Origin: Dichomitus squalens LYAD-421 SS1
Lineage: Eukaryota > Basidiomycota > Agaricomycetes > Polyporales > Polyporaceae
DNA length: 64,000 bases
NCBI RefSeq assembly: GCF_000275845.1
Contig: NW_006766886.1
Coordinates: 543,573 to 607,572, forward strand
Reading direction: 5' to 3'
A program made the position numbers and the translations under genes. The notes under the pieces were generated by a model, which saw only the letters and a list, made by a program, of their open reading frames with translations, did not search any database and was not told the DNA's origin. Numbering within the stretch: position 1 is the stretch's first letter; each line of letters begins with the position of its first letter. Shown here piece after piece: positions 34,599-45,980 of this stretch.

Positions 34599-35422
34599 TC
34601 AATGGAACTCGTACATGATCTCAACAGATGCTTCCTTGATGTGGCACTCCCATCCCCGCTGCTTGGCCCGCAACCATACTCCGATCCTGTCCCCAGGTTG
34701 CAACGCCTGCACAAATCCCGCCCCAGCGAAAGATCCGTCCGCCTTCGCGTCGGGATCTATGCCGCGTTGGTCAACATTCCATTCGAGAACGTGCCGATGG
34801 TCCTGACGTTCTGCGATGCGATTGTTTTGTAGACGCCACGTGAGCTCGTCACCGTTCGCCACCAACAACCATCCGGTGGGCTTCAGCAGCTCCTGGACCT
34901 CGAGCATACCGGTCCCGGGGTTGCGAAACTCTCCCCAGAGGTCAGAGATAATCTCGAGGCTTGTAGAGACCCTTGGTTCTCCGGGTACGCGGCGGAAGAT
35001 ACACGCGTCGTACCAAGAACATGCCCCTTGGTACTCTCCTGGTAATACGTGAGTACCTTCCTCGTGCGACTCAAGTACTCTGCAGGCTCACCTCGACGTT
35101 CATCTGCCCATCCTTGATCGTGGCCTTCCAGTGTCCACAATGTCTTCTTCACTCTGCAATAAGTGTCCTCGAGATAACATGGAATGGGCGGGCTGATGAG
35201 GTAGAGAACGGCTGCCCAGCACGCCTCTGTATCGTGGTACCAGCCAGCATCTATGTGCATACCATCCTTGCGTTCCGCTCGCAGTGTTGGATGGTAGTCT
35301 GCGATGTCCATGATATAGAGCACTAGCTCCATCGGTATGCGCAAGGATGAGAGCAGGGAGCGAACCTGCCGCACAAACGCCCGGCTATGACCTGGAGGAG
35401 TGGCTATCACGGCAATAGTCAT
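34599..35422 (-). CDS. Basidiomycete-restricted protein of unknown function
   Basis: ATG at 35422 (MTIAVIATPPGHSRAFVRQV), with an upstream non-ATG open frame to 35482. Two exons meet near 35090-35044, where WADERRGE runs into YQGACSWYDACIFRRV. The N-terminus has a helix, RIPMELVLYIMDIADYHPTL, which resembles an F-box-like or similar alpha-helical start. The C-terminus has a beta-rich domain: GWLLVANGDELTWRLQNNRI, HVLEWNVDQRGI, FAGAGFVQALQPGDRIGVWL and KQRGWECHIKEASVEIMY. The GDRI.VW.RA segment is seen in many uncharacterised Agaricomycete proteins. No catalytic motif. An F-box role is only a possibility. Confidence 0.72.
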
Positions 35423-35583
35423 CGCGTAGGTGAGACACTGTTGGGAGTGAGCTACGTGCGTCGTGGGCGAGTCGAATAACACATCTCTTCAGCACTAATT
35501 CGTCAAGCTCTATTAGGCCCATGTGCTATGCGGTTGGGGCCGCCTCTTCACTTGATATAATATAGACACAGCCCATAAGCAAG

Positions 35584-35670
35584 CCTTCGATAGCTCAGTT
35601 GGAAGAGCGTGGGACTGTAATGGCTACCCGGCTCATCCCAAGGTCACTGGTTCGATCCCGGTTCGAAGGA
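35584..35670 (+). tRNA. trnY-GUA: tRNA-Tyr (anticodon GUA), 14-nt intron
   Basis: The acceptor stem CCTTCGA/TCGAAGG is closed by discriminator A. D arm TAGCTCAGTTGG, anticodon stem TGGGA/TCCCA with loop CTGTAA-A, interrupted by a roughly 14-nt intron at 37/38; T loop GGTTCGATCCC. The C1-G72 pair is typical of eukaryotic tRNA-Tyr. A TTTT run directly downstream (35674-35677) serves as terminator. Confidence 0.95.
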
Positions 35671-36415
35671 TCCTTTTGCGCTTTTGTGGGATTGAACCAA
35701 TGATCTCATGGCCACTCACCTTCCTCTCGTTTGGCGTCGACTGCCGCCGCAACATGTCGTATGCCCGTTGCATTGGGGTATACATAAAGTTGATTAGGTG
35801 CGTGAGCTAGGATCGAACCTGCGACGTGTCTAGCCATGGTCTGGGTGCGCTGGAGATTGCCGAGAGGACTTGCGAACTTGATCGACGTGCGTCATGCGTC
35901 GCCGACTCTGCTCAGCTCCATTCCCAGCTTGCCATGGCCGGGACAAGAGGATTGTCTCAGGGACCGCTCTGTCCACAACAAATGAAACAAGTTTAGTCCG
36001 TTGTGGGGATCACGCCGAGGTGAAAGCTCGCCTACGGTGTACGTATGGTACGAGAGCGAATAAATTGGGTGTTTGCTGGACGGAAGACACAAGTGACCCT
36101 ACTAAGTTGCGTGTCCATGATTGGCCACAGCTGGCGCGGCCTCCTCCCCCAAAGCCTCACCCAGGACCACAAGTCATCGTAAGAGAGCCGATAGCTTGAG
36201 CTATACTCGAACCAAGAAAGAATGCATTGATTGGATCGACAATGAATGAACGAACGTAGGACGAAGTAACCACAGCAAGGGTGAAACTAGGCGGGAGTGT
36301 GAGTGGTGATTATACCGGAGCAGTATGTGTGCGTGCATATGTATTGGCAAGATAATGAGGTCATAAATTCGTTACAGTCGTGAAGCAAAAGATCGAACAT
36401 TTGCGGAACCCCAAA
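35671..36415. other. Intergenic region with two T-arm-like remnants
   Basis: About 745 bases. Apart from 3' UTR sequence of the next gene, it holds minus-strand stretches resembling tRNA T arms near 35690-35715 and 35797-35825. No complete tRNA could be folded. Confidence 0.45.
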
Positions 36416-39400
36416 TTACATGATAACGCACCACTTCCCTTTGTTCTTCTTCTCATCCACGTTGCCATCGACGGGGGTGGCAGGGGGGGCCTCGACCGCG
36501 GGAGACGCCACAGGCGAGTCGCTGGGGCTCTTAGCGAATACGCCGGTGGCGATCTCCAAGGAGGCGCGGCCTTCCTCAGGAAGCTTAGTCGTACTCGAGA
36601 ACCAGCCACCGGGGAAGAAGCGGGAGGACGTTGTCGACTCGAGACGAGCACGAGGGTTAGATGGGGACACTTCCGCAGGAGCTGAAGACTTGGACTGGTC
36701 GATCTGAATCTGCTCGTTCTCGTCGACGACAGCGAGGAGGCTAAGACTCGGTCTGTTGAGAGCACTATCAGTAGTCATTCTCCAAATGAACACGGCAGAG
36801 ACTGCTCACTTCGAAGAGACCTTCCTCGGCCCTTCATTGGATCCTTCGGTGGCAGGGAAGCTCACGCTCTGGCCGTGACCATTGGTCGTAACATCGGGCA
36901 CAGGCTTCACAGCTTGCTCAGCAGATGTAGCGGGCTCCTCGTCTGCGCCGACATCAGAGGCAGGACCTTGTCTCGTGACGGAGTACGAAGGTGTCCAGGC
37001 GAGAGGTTCCTCCCCATCACGGTTCTCAGCGGGCTGAAAGATGGCTCGTAAGAGGATCGATGTGTGAAGTAGGGCAGCCACATACCTCAGTATGAGTGAC
37101 GGGAGCCGACTCCTCAACGACGATGGATGGCTTCTCATGCTGCACCGGTGGGAGAAGATCCTCAATCTCCCCAAGCTCCTTCGTCGAAACAGAAGGAGTG
37201 CCAAGAGGACTGTTGCCTTGATATGTAACAGAGTAGGATGGGGTCCAAGGGGACTTTGGCCTATCCGCTGGTACAGTCGGAGGCGTCTTCGGCTAGCGGG
37301 AATTGAGCACTGGAGTGACAGCAGGCGAAGGCACAGCGAACTTACCTCCGGGACATCTTCCGCGGTGTCAGTGACGATCACTGGCGCAGGCGTCTCCTCT
37401 ATCTGTTCAGAAACCGCAACGTCGGGCTCGGTGACCTCAACAACGGGCTCGGGAACCGCCTCGACGGGCTCAGGCGCTTGAGATACTTCCGACTCAGCCA
37501 GAGGAACAACCTTCAGCTCCTCCACAGAGACAGGGGACGGCCCATGAGATACCTCTGCCTCAACCGCAGGCTCAGGAAGCGACACAATCTCCTTGACATC
37601 TGCGTCCTCAGCCGTCTGCTGAGGCGTACGGAGAGGACTGGAACCTTGGGAATTGACGGAGTACGAAGGAACCCAAGTGGACTTCGGCGCTTCCTCCAGC
37701 TGCACACAGCGTATGAATGAGTGTACGTTCCAACCACGATGTCGAAGCCTCGGGGACGTACCTCAACGGCTTCGACTTCCTCTGTAGCAAGTACCTCGAT
37801 AGCAGGCGCCTTCTCGATAGCTTCGACTATGGCTTCCTCGACAAGTGGTTCCTCCGGTACCGCCATTTCCGGAACAGCTTCCACTTTGGCGGCTTTTGCC
37901 GGCTCGTCAATGTCTTCCGTCGGAGCGGTAACCTCCGCAGTAACCTCCTCAGCCGGAGCGGGCTCGGGCTCGGCAGCAGGCGCAGGCAGTGGCTCCTCAA
38001 CGACCTCTTCCGGCAATGGCTTGGGAGAGTGATGCGGGCTCGTTCCCTGGGAGCTGACAGAGTACGATGGCACCCAGGAAGGCGACTTCGGACGATCGAC
38101 TGCCTCTTGTGGAGCAGCCAGCTCAGCAGCGGCTTCTTCCTCAGGCTAAACAAGTCGCGCATACAGTCAGTGAACTTTCAAAATAGGCTCATTCGAATGA
38201 GCATACCTCGGCGGTGACCTCGACGAGAGGAGTTGGCACTGCCGCTTCCTCAGTCGCAGGAGGAAGTTGTTCAAGCTCCGCGATCTCCTTCTCTTCCTCA
38301 GCATCGTTCGCACCCGGACCTTGGGTAGTGACACTGTACGACGGAGTCCAAGGCGACTTGGGCCTTTCCTGGAGCGAAGGAGACGGCGACGGGCTACGCG
38401 AGAACGCGACAGGCTCAGCTACGGCCTCGATTTCTGCGGGCTCATCGTTGACAGTATCGATGGCGACCACCGGAATTCCAACTTGAACGGGGGTCTCCTC
38501 AACAGGCTCAACGGCTTCTGACTCCTCTGCAACTGCGACTTCTTCGGTGGCAGCGACGATTTCAGGTTCGACTGCAGCATGTTCCACAGCAAGGACTTGC
38601 TCGACAGCAGCATCATGTTCCTCCTTGACGTCCTCGACGACAACAGTCGCATCCTCCACAATCGGCACCTCGACCTCTGTTGCAGGCACCTCGATAGCGG
38701 CTTCCTCAGCAGCAGCAGGAGTAGTAGTGATCTCCTCAGCCGGAGCTGCTTCCTCGACCTCTGCAGCATGGGCCTCCTCCGCTACGGCAACCTCCGCTGT
38801 AGACATAACAGCAACCTCTTCGAGCGATTTCTCGACGGGGGCAGGCTCTTCGGCGGGTTCGGCCTCAGCGTCTGCGACAGTAGCCTCCTCCGGCGCAGCA
38901 ACTTCTTCGGAAACAGGGGCGGGCTCCTCGGCAACCGCAGCTGGTGTTTCGTCCACGGCAGCAGCCTCTTCCACAGCCAGGATCTCCACAGAAGGAACTT
39001 CGGCCACAGCATCGACTGATTCATCGACAGGGATCACCTCCTCTACAACCGCCACCTCGACGGGCCCAGCGTCCTCGGCTATAGCCTCTTCGACAATCTC
39101 CTCGGATGCGACGGGAGGGGGCTCCACTTCCGCCTCTGGGACATCCGTAGTCTCAACAATGGGAGCCTCGGATGGTGCGGTCTCCTCTAATACAGGGGTA
39201 TCATCTGCAACGACAGGATCCTCAGCGGAAGGAGTTTCTCCTGCCTCCTCGGCGGCAGGCTCTTCTGCTGGCGCCTCCTCTGTGGCAGGGAGGCTCTCGA
39301 CGACTTCCTCGATGGCGAGGACTTCCTCAGCCTCGGGTTTGCTCGCTTCGTCAGCTGAAGCATCCGCCTGCTCATGAGCGGGCTTCTCCTCGGGCACTCC

Positions 39401-41044
39401 GGTCTCGTGAGATACCTCAAGGGCATCGGGTTCTTCAGCGACCACTTCCGGCGCAGACTCGGGAACGACTTCGGGCTCAGGCGTAGGCTCCTCGACGGCA
39501 GCGGCCTCGGACTCTGCAGGCGCGCTCTCGATGGCGTCTTCGACAACCGGAGCAGGGCTGTCCTCCGCGTGCTCAGCGTCAGGCTCTTCGACAGCGACTT
39601 CAGATTCCTCAATAACAGGTGCCTCCTCCGCAGCGATCTCAGCAGCGACTGACTCCTCGGGAACGGCGGCCTCGGCAATGGGCTCAGGCTCGGGCTCGGG
39701 TGCGGACCTCTCAGCGACAACAGGTGCAGAGGTCTCTTCGACGACGGGCTGCGACTCAGGGGCGGACTCTTCAGTTTCGTTTGGCGCAGCGGTCTCCTCG
39801 ACGACGGGTACCTCCTCAGTGGCTGGCTCCTCAGCAGCCTCTTCGACGACAGGAACGGTCTCCTCCAACGCGCCGGGTTCAGCTGCGGGCGCAGGGGTAC
39901 CTTCATCGGCAGTTGCGACAGCAACAAGAACCTCGTCGACTGGCGCGGGAGACTCTTCTTCAGCGACAGCTTCTTCAGTGGGCGCAAGCTCCTCAGCGGC
40001 AGGCGTCTCCTCGACCACTGGAACTTCCTCGGTGGCGGGCGCGGGCGCGTCCTCTTCGACTGGCTCCTCCGTGGGGACGGGCGCGTCCTCGGTAGGCGCG
40101 GCGACTTCATCAGCGACGTTTGCGACGGCGTGCGTCTCCTCAGGCACAGTCAGCTCATCAGCTGCAGGCGCCTCAGTCACAACCTCTTCTGCCACAGGAG
40201 CGGGAGCGTCTTCGACGGCCGGAGCTGGCTCCTCTGCCTCATCCGACGGGGCCTCTGCGGGAACAGCGCTCTCTTCGGGGACAGATGCAGCCTCGGTCGT
40301 GGTCTCTTCGGGCTCTGGGACGGGAGCCTCGGCTTCAGTGACAGGTGGCTCGGCCACCTCAGTGGGAGCAGGAGCAGGCTCTGGCTCGGATTCGTGTACA
40401 GGCCCTTCGACCGTCTCGTCGGAGGATACCGCGGGATCGGTCGGTTCTGGAGCAGTGGCCTCCGTGACAGGTTCCTCTCCCGTGAGAGCGGCGTCCTTGA
40501 CGACCGGAGATGGTTCCTGGGGAGGCACATCTTCCGCTGGATACTCTCCAACTAGTACCTAATCAGTCCTGCAATGCATTGACACGAGTCGCAAGAATAC
40601 ACGCACCAGTAGCAGTGTCAGCAGGCCCGGCGGGGACAGAGGGCTCCACCTTGTCGTCTGCCACGTCCTCCGCAACATCATCTGCCTGTATCGTCCAAAC
40701 GAGCGATTTTGAGCCCATGAAACGCAGTATGGGTGGATATACAGACATACCTCGGGATGCGCGTCCGCCACAGACACCTCGGCACCTTTGTTCTCGATCG
40801 CGTCATTCTGTGCGCTAGCTGCTGCCTCTGTGGTCACCTCCTCGTCTGTGGGCTCCTGTGCGCTGGCATCAACAGCGCCATCTTCCTCTTGGTGAACACA
40901 GTCGTGTGCCGGAGTTTCTGTCTTACTGAGCGCGTTCACGACTTCATCCAAAGCCGGGTCGACGTCAGCGGTCGCAGCGGGACCTGCAGATGTCTCGCTG
41001 AGGAGATGAACAGGCTGCGCTGGCTCTTCGAGAGCAACAGACAT
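36416..41044 (-). CDS. Giant acidic Glu/Pro/Ala/Val-rich protein with five PSYSV repeats and a CaaX box
   Basis: ATG at 41044 (MSVALEEPAQPVHLLSETSA); about nine exons; roughly 1,300 residues. The largest exon (40554 to about 38205) is an uninterrupted low-complexity stretch of P-A-E/V-E-E units such as VEETPAAEELAPTEE, with almost no aromatic or basic residues, so probably disordered. Beyond it, five short conserved motifs of form W-x-PSYSV-x-x-QG occur at about 38333, 38060, 37659, 37230 and 36979, one per exon, mostly preceded by RPKS. The C-terminus is KKNKGKWCVIM: a polybasic run followed by a CaaX box with Met at the end, the pattern for farnesylation and plasma-membrane attachment. I know no characterised homologue. 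It has no signal peptide. Predicted: a membrane-tethered, flexible multivalent adaptor. Confidence 0.85.
36961..38350 (-). repeat. Five exon-borne W-x-PSYSV-x-x-QG motifs
   Basis: Copies at 38316-38350 (WTPSYSVTTQGP), 38043-38077 (WVPSYSVSSQGT), 37641-37677 (WVPSYSVNSQGS), 37213-37248 (WTPSYSVTYQGN) and 36961-36997 (WTPSYSVTRQGP). Spacing is about 250-430 bases, with an intron between neighbours. Conservation against a drifting low-complexity background indicates selection for a binding motif. Confidence 0.88.
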
Positions 41045-41428
41045 TGGGGGAGTGGGTAGGCTGTGGAAGGACGAGAGAGATAAGCCGGAGTGGCTGTACG
41101 AGCTAGGAGGCAATAGTGGCGGGAGTGCTCACGCGCACTTCCCTTCCAACACAGAACCAGCAGAAAGCGAACAATCCGCGCTTTTCCTCTTTGCGTCAAT
41201 CTCAGATCCCTTCTTTCCCACCAACGACGCGCAAGGCACGTGATCGTATTTGCACCATAACAGGCAATTTCTTCCTTCAGCTCGGCGCGTCCGACCGGCG
41301 AATCCAAGGCCCAATACACATAACATCGAGATCGCATACACTGGAACAGCGGTATGCTACAACACGACATCGTCCACTTTCTCTCGTAGATATAGTCTGT
41401 AAGTGAACGCGCGCCGTTACACGGCAGC
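41045..41428. other. Intergenic region
   Basis: About 380 bases: promoter of the CaaX-protein gene and 3' end of the GPI-protein gene; both on minus. No ORF supported. Confidence 0.5.
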
Positions 41429-42473
41429 TCAGCCAAGTAGAGCTGCGCCCAGAAGGCCAAGCAGACCTGCAACACCGATTGTCCCCACACCGGACGGCCC
41501 GACGGCAGCATTGCTGCTAGCGCTGGATGAATTCGCAGAGCTCGTGCTTGAAGGATGCGCCGAAGTACTAGTACTCGCACTGGAGCTTCCGGCTGCATGA
41601 GCCCCTGTGGGGGCTGCGCCAGAGCTCGTCCTATATTCAAGCGGTCAGTTGCCCAGTCATAGTGCTATCCAGAAAATTTCGTTACGGGTTTGGCGCGATG
41701 GCAGTAGTTGTAGGCTGGTTAATAGTTGCGGCCGATGACACCTGACTTGAGGCAGCTGAAGAAGCTGGAGGGGCCGACGCTGTGCTTGTGAGGCAGCTGC
41801 AGCAGGTGATCAATAGGTTGGACTCGCGTCGACATGCAGGGATGGGCTCAACCTATTGTCCGGTCCGGGCTGCACATTCTGGATGTCCGAATAGGCTACC
41901 GCGCCAGTCTTGTCTCTGAGCTCCGTCGTACTGGACCATACGATTGTGAACATAGTTGTCAACTGCTATGGCTATGTGCGTCTCACAACGAGGTGCCCGA
42001 GGCCAGGTCAACCGTCCAGGTATACGAGTTACCATTCTGAATGGGAAACTGTCTGATCTGAGGTAGCGGGTATAAATTCCATGTGAAGCTCATATGACCA
42101 GTCGGCAACATACCGCTTGGGCCGAAGGTTGTCCCCCTATGATCATAGTGTCGTTCAGATGCGTTTCCCGTCAGGGTCCAAGAGCACATACCCGGAATCA
42201 ACGAGAGGTAATATGGAGCCTGCCCCCCAGACCAGGTGAACTGCACAGGAACTGACATGTCGATAAGCGGTCTGACAGCCCCATCGACAGCATATGCTGC
42301 TCACCACATTCAGTAGGCCCCGATCTGCATAGAGTAGGTTCAGCATACCGACCACAAGCTGAACCCTTGCGGGAGACGTACAGAGTATTAATCATGAGAT
42401 TTCCAGAAGCTGAGGCCTGAGCCATTGCCAGGAGGCAAGCTACCAAGACGGTGATGGCAGTGGTGAGCAGCAT
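41429..42473 (-). CDS. GPI-anchored Ser-rich secreted protein
   Basis: ATG at 42473 opens a signal peptide, MLLTTAITVLVACLLAMAQA. A compact beta-sandwich-like domain follows over several small exons: VPVQFTWSGGQAPYYLSLIP, then FPIQNGNSYTWTVDLASGTS, then TTELRDKTGAVAYSD. The donor after GTS and the acceptor at CCAG give a 56-base intron and the frame for ELRDKTG. A Ser/Thr/Ala-rich stalk (SSASTSTSAHPSSTSSANSS) precedes the C-terminal hydrophobic signal VGTIGVAGLLGLLGAALLG, ending at TGA 41429-41431. This order (WSGG.APY.L, GTS, Ser stalk, hydrophobic tail) recurs in many copies in Agaricomycete genomes. Probable role at the cell wall; no known enzyme motif. Confidence 0.85.
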
Positions 42474-42903
42474 CTCAGTCCGACGTCAAAGGGTGCAGGG
42501 AATGGGGTCAAAGGAGGGGATCGTCTCGGCAACCCAAGGGGAGTAGAGTGAGCGTTGATATAGTCCGTGAGGCGGTCTCTGGGGAGTGGTTGGTATTTGA
42601 CTAGAGCCGACAGCGTGAAGGTATCCGAAGTCGCGGCGGAGAATGAACTGTGGCAGGGACGAAAAGAGCAGTGCGACAGAAATGGCGAATACTTTGCCTA
42701 TTTTGTTCACCGCCGCACCTTCTTACCATGTGCGCCCGAATAGCGCCAAACCTGCGTCCTAAGGCCCGAAACGCCGCAGCATGCAAAGAATGCTATTGTC
42801 ATACATTGAGCAACATCGCAAGTAAGCAAAATGCCACATAAAATGAATGTGACGTGCGCCGACTGCGCTACATAGCAAGAGATACGGCACCTAGATGTAC
42901 ACA
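42474..42903. other. Intergenic region
   Basis: About 430 bases upstream of the GPI-protein gene and 3' of PRMT5. No ORF supported. Confidence 0.5.
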
Positions 42904-45900
42904 TCACAGACCAATCCAACTGCTTTTGCCTCCAGCGTTGTGCAGCGCAGTCTGACTGATCTTCACGAGGCTCACGCCCTCCTTTTGTCTGTCTTCCGCC
43001 ATGCCAAATGACGCCCCACCGCTAGGCACTTGCAATGTCAAATGAGGCACATCCAGTAGGGGACTTGTCACCTGGATGGGGGTGCTGACGAGCGGGCTGA
43101 GGAAGCTGCTGTCCGGGGACGGACTCATCGGCGACAGGGAGTCCTTCCAGATGGGCGATGATACAGAAGAGCTTGGTACGGGGAGGAATGCTTCCGCGTA
43201 CCACTCGTACCATATCTTGCGCGCGTCCGTCAACCGCCACAGCGAGACCGTCAGCTCTGCATCGGCGGGGAGGTACAGCGGATCCTGCGGAGCTGCGCGT
43301 CAGTATTGGGGTCGGGGCTTCCCAGAACAGCCTTGGGAAGGCAACAAACATACCTTGAGCGGGAAGAAGAGCGGGAACCAGCTCAGCATATCCTTTGATA
43401 TCAGCGCCATCCGCTCTGGATGAATGCTGATGCCGACGTTTCTATACAGCACGGCCTCGAAATATCCACCGAACCCGTGAAGGACGCCAGCGTGGGGGAT
43501 GTGGAACGTGAGCTTGGCCGACCTGACGTTATGGCTATTCGTCAACGGCAAACCTGCAAGCGTTGAGCCAAGCAATCTGCGTAAGCTTCAACATCAAGCG
43601 ATACTTGTCAAAGGGAAGATGGTGAAAACGTTGCAGGCATACCTTGCTCTGTCAGGGCTGCATCTTTCCTTGGGTGCTCGAACTCCCAACATTCTTGTAT
43701 CCGAGGGCCACACGTCCCGCTAATACCGGTCCCGTTGTCGCTCAGGATGTTGATCGCATGGAGCATGACCACATATGGTGTCTCGGATGACTTCGGGTCC
43801 TTACTCGCCCTCGTCTCGTTATAGAGCTTGGAAGAGGAGAGAGGCGCGATGTATGCCGTGTACGACGACGGTATGGAGATGCCGTCCGCTGCGTTCCTTC
43901 AGCTTGACGTCTGACAGAACGAGTCAAATGAAACCTTACGCTTCAAGAACCTCATCGCACCGTCGAGACATTCCGGGCTGAGCTCATTGTCTCCGAATGA
44001 ACCCAAGAGCTCGCTGACGAGGATGTCCACCTTCTCCGGAACTTTTAGGGTGCGCATGTCGCCGTAGAGCAGCGCCACCTTCTCGTCGCCCCACTCGTTG
44101 CGGTGACGCTCCTGGAGGCTGCGTACTACCCCTATCAATGAGCGCTCACAGAACCCTGCCGATCGACTTACGTGACATATGCGTTCGGGTTCTTCTCCAC
44201 CGCGTAGACGAAAGCTTCCACCTTCGCACGCGCGATAGCCTTCAGCGATCGAGCTACTAGAGGCCCGCGCCCCGCGCCAGCGACGCAGATCGTGCTGCGA
44301 AAGATGAGTATGTGCCACAACAGCACTCACACCGTCGTGCATCACATCTGCTCACATTTTCTCAGGCTTCTCCCAGTCTCTCAGGGCGAGGTAGATGGCC
44401 TGCAGGTGCATGAGAACATTAAGTGCGCGCAGCGGTGCGACCCTGCAGTATCGTACCTCCTCGTAGTTCCGGTACTTCACCGGATCTTGCTCAAACGTCT
44501 GGTAGGTGATGCTTTGCAGGTTATCCATGAGCGGCTGAACAAAACCCGTTGAGCCAGGGTCAGAGGGCGCAGAAGATGCATCGGGCTTACCTGCAGCGGG
44601 GCCTGCAAGTAGTCTTGGTAGCCCTGAGCGAAGTGCTCGACCGTGCCCGCAGTCGTGGCAGCCTTCACGAAGGAACTGGTCTTCTCAAGGTGCCGGACAT
44701 ACTGGAGATAAGCCAGCTCGCCCCCTCGAGGGTGCTTCTTCGCCCTTGTTCCGGAAAGGATCACGGTCGGTTGCAACTAGCGCGTAGATTCAGGCTTGTC
44801 AGCGAACTCTAGCCGTCCATGCCATCGAGACATATGAACTGACCTTGAAAATGTCCCGAATGAAAGACTGCGTGCCCTTGGGCAGAACAGGGTACCCCTT
44901 CGCGTTCGCAATAAATGTTGACGCCGGTAGCCACAGATATCGGACCGGCTCAGCGAGCCACTGGTTCAGCACGGTTGACGATAACGGCAAGGGTGGAGTA
45001 AGATCGAGAGCTGCCGCGCTTGAATCAGTTCCGCCGCGGACGTCCAAACATAACACGCGTACTAACTCAAGGTCAACCTCGGGTTATATCCGCATATTGT
45101 CCGTATGGTGTCCCACATCTCCCAAGTCGTCAGATTTGACTCCGGCGGAGAGCCAACAGCCAGATCATTAGACGACGCTGAGGAGAAACGCGAAGTGGAC
45201 GGCTCCACCGGAGAGGGTACTGGGGACGGCGAGCGTGAAGGGACTTGCACCACGGTGACCGCGTCGTAGATGGGTATCTTGACGGAGAACTCCATGTATG
45301 GTACCGAGCTCAAACACGCGTTGATCGCACGAGCGTACGATCCGACTTGGATACGGTTATTTGGAGTTGGGAGGATTGCACATGGTGCGTTCAGGTAGGA
45401 CGCAAACGCAAGCTCTTGGTGAAGGGCCTAAGGGTGACAATGGACATGGAATAGGGTGAGCGACGTCAGCCCACGAAGTTCCGTGCATCCTGCGAAGCCG
45501 AAACTTAGGGGAGACTAGAGCGACTCACAATCTCAGCGTCATGGCGAACCCAGTCATCGGTCGCGTCAAGTTCGAGCCAGTCCGAAATCAGGGGAATGAT
45601 GCACTCGGCCTCATCTAGACCACACACCATGGTGCGCCATTCCCGTCAGACCGTCTCCTGTGATGAAGAGCGCACAAGGCAAACTTACCTAGCCGGGATA
45701 CCGTCACTTCGTCGCGAAAGAACGCGGGCTTGGATCTCCACGCCTCGGCGCGCTGCTCGATCTCCGCGAGCGTGTCCTGCTCCTCGTCTGGGTTGAGGAT
45801 GCACAGCTCCCTCCAGCGTGCCTTCCACTTGTCGGTCGTAAGGGGCACGCAGATCGTCTCGTAGCCATCCGTGCGCGCGTCTGTCACGGCTCGAAGGACG

Positions 45901-45980
45901 GGCGTGTCGTCTCCTAGGTCGTCGCGCTGCGAGAGTACGTTCAAATCATCATGCGTGTGGTGGGCACTGAAGACAGGCAT
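42904..45980 (-). CDS. PRMT5: PRMT5/Hsl7/Skb1 protein arginine methyltransferase
   Basis: Type II arginine methyltransferase; symmetrically dimethylates histones and Sm proteins and in yeast links to cell-cycle control. The N-terminal TIM-barrel part has [20 protein letters not shown] and [20 protein letters not shown]. The Rossmann core contains [19 protein letters not shown], the SAM-binding [20 protein letters not shown] and the double-Glu loop [19 protein letters not shown]. The beta-barrel C-terminus includes [20 protein letters not shown] and [20 protein letters not shown]. The stop is at 42904. About nine exons, roughly 800 residues. Start: ATG at 45980 ([20 protein letters not shown]) is the simplest; a further 5' exon near 46100 joined by an atypical GC-AG intron is possible. 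Fungal-specific insert [18 protein letters not shown] lies in the barrel. Confidence 0.95.

Noticed and set aside
35690..35825. Two further tRNA genes
   Set aside because: Only T-arm-like sequences are present; no acceptor or anticodon stem can be formed.
36961..38350. CRISPR-like or tandem DNA array
   Set aside because: The repeated unit is a protein motif with diverged codons and irregular spacing, split by introns; not a DNA-level array.
39531..40562. 343-codon plus-strand Ser/Thr/Ala-rich open frame
   Set aside because: Antisense to the Glu/Pro-rich exon; openness follows from that exon's codon bias, and the composition is a mirror of it.
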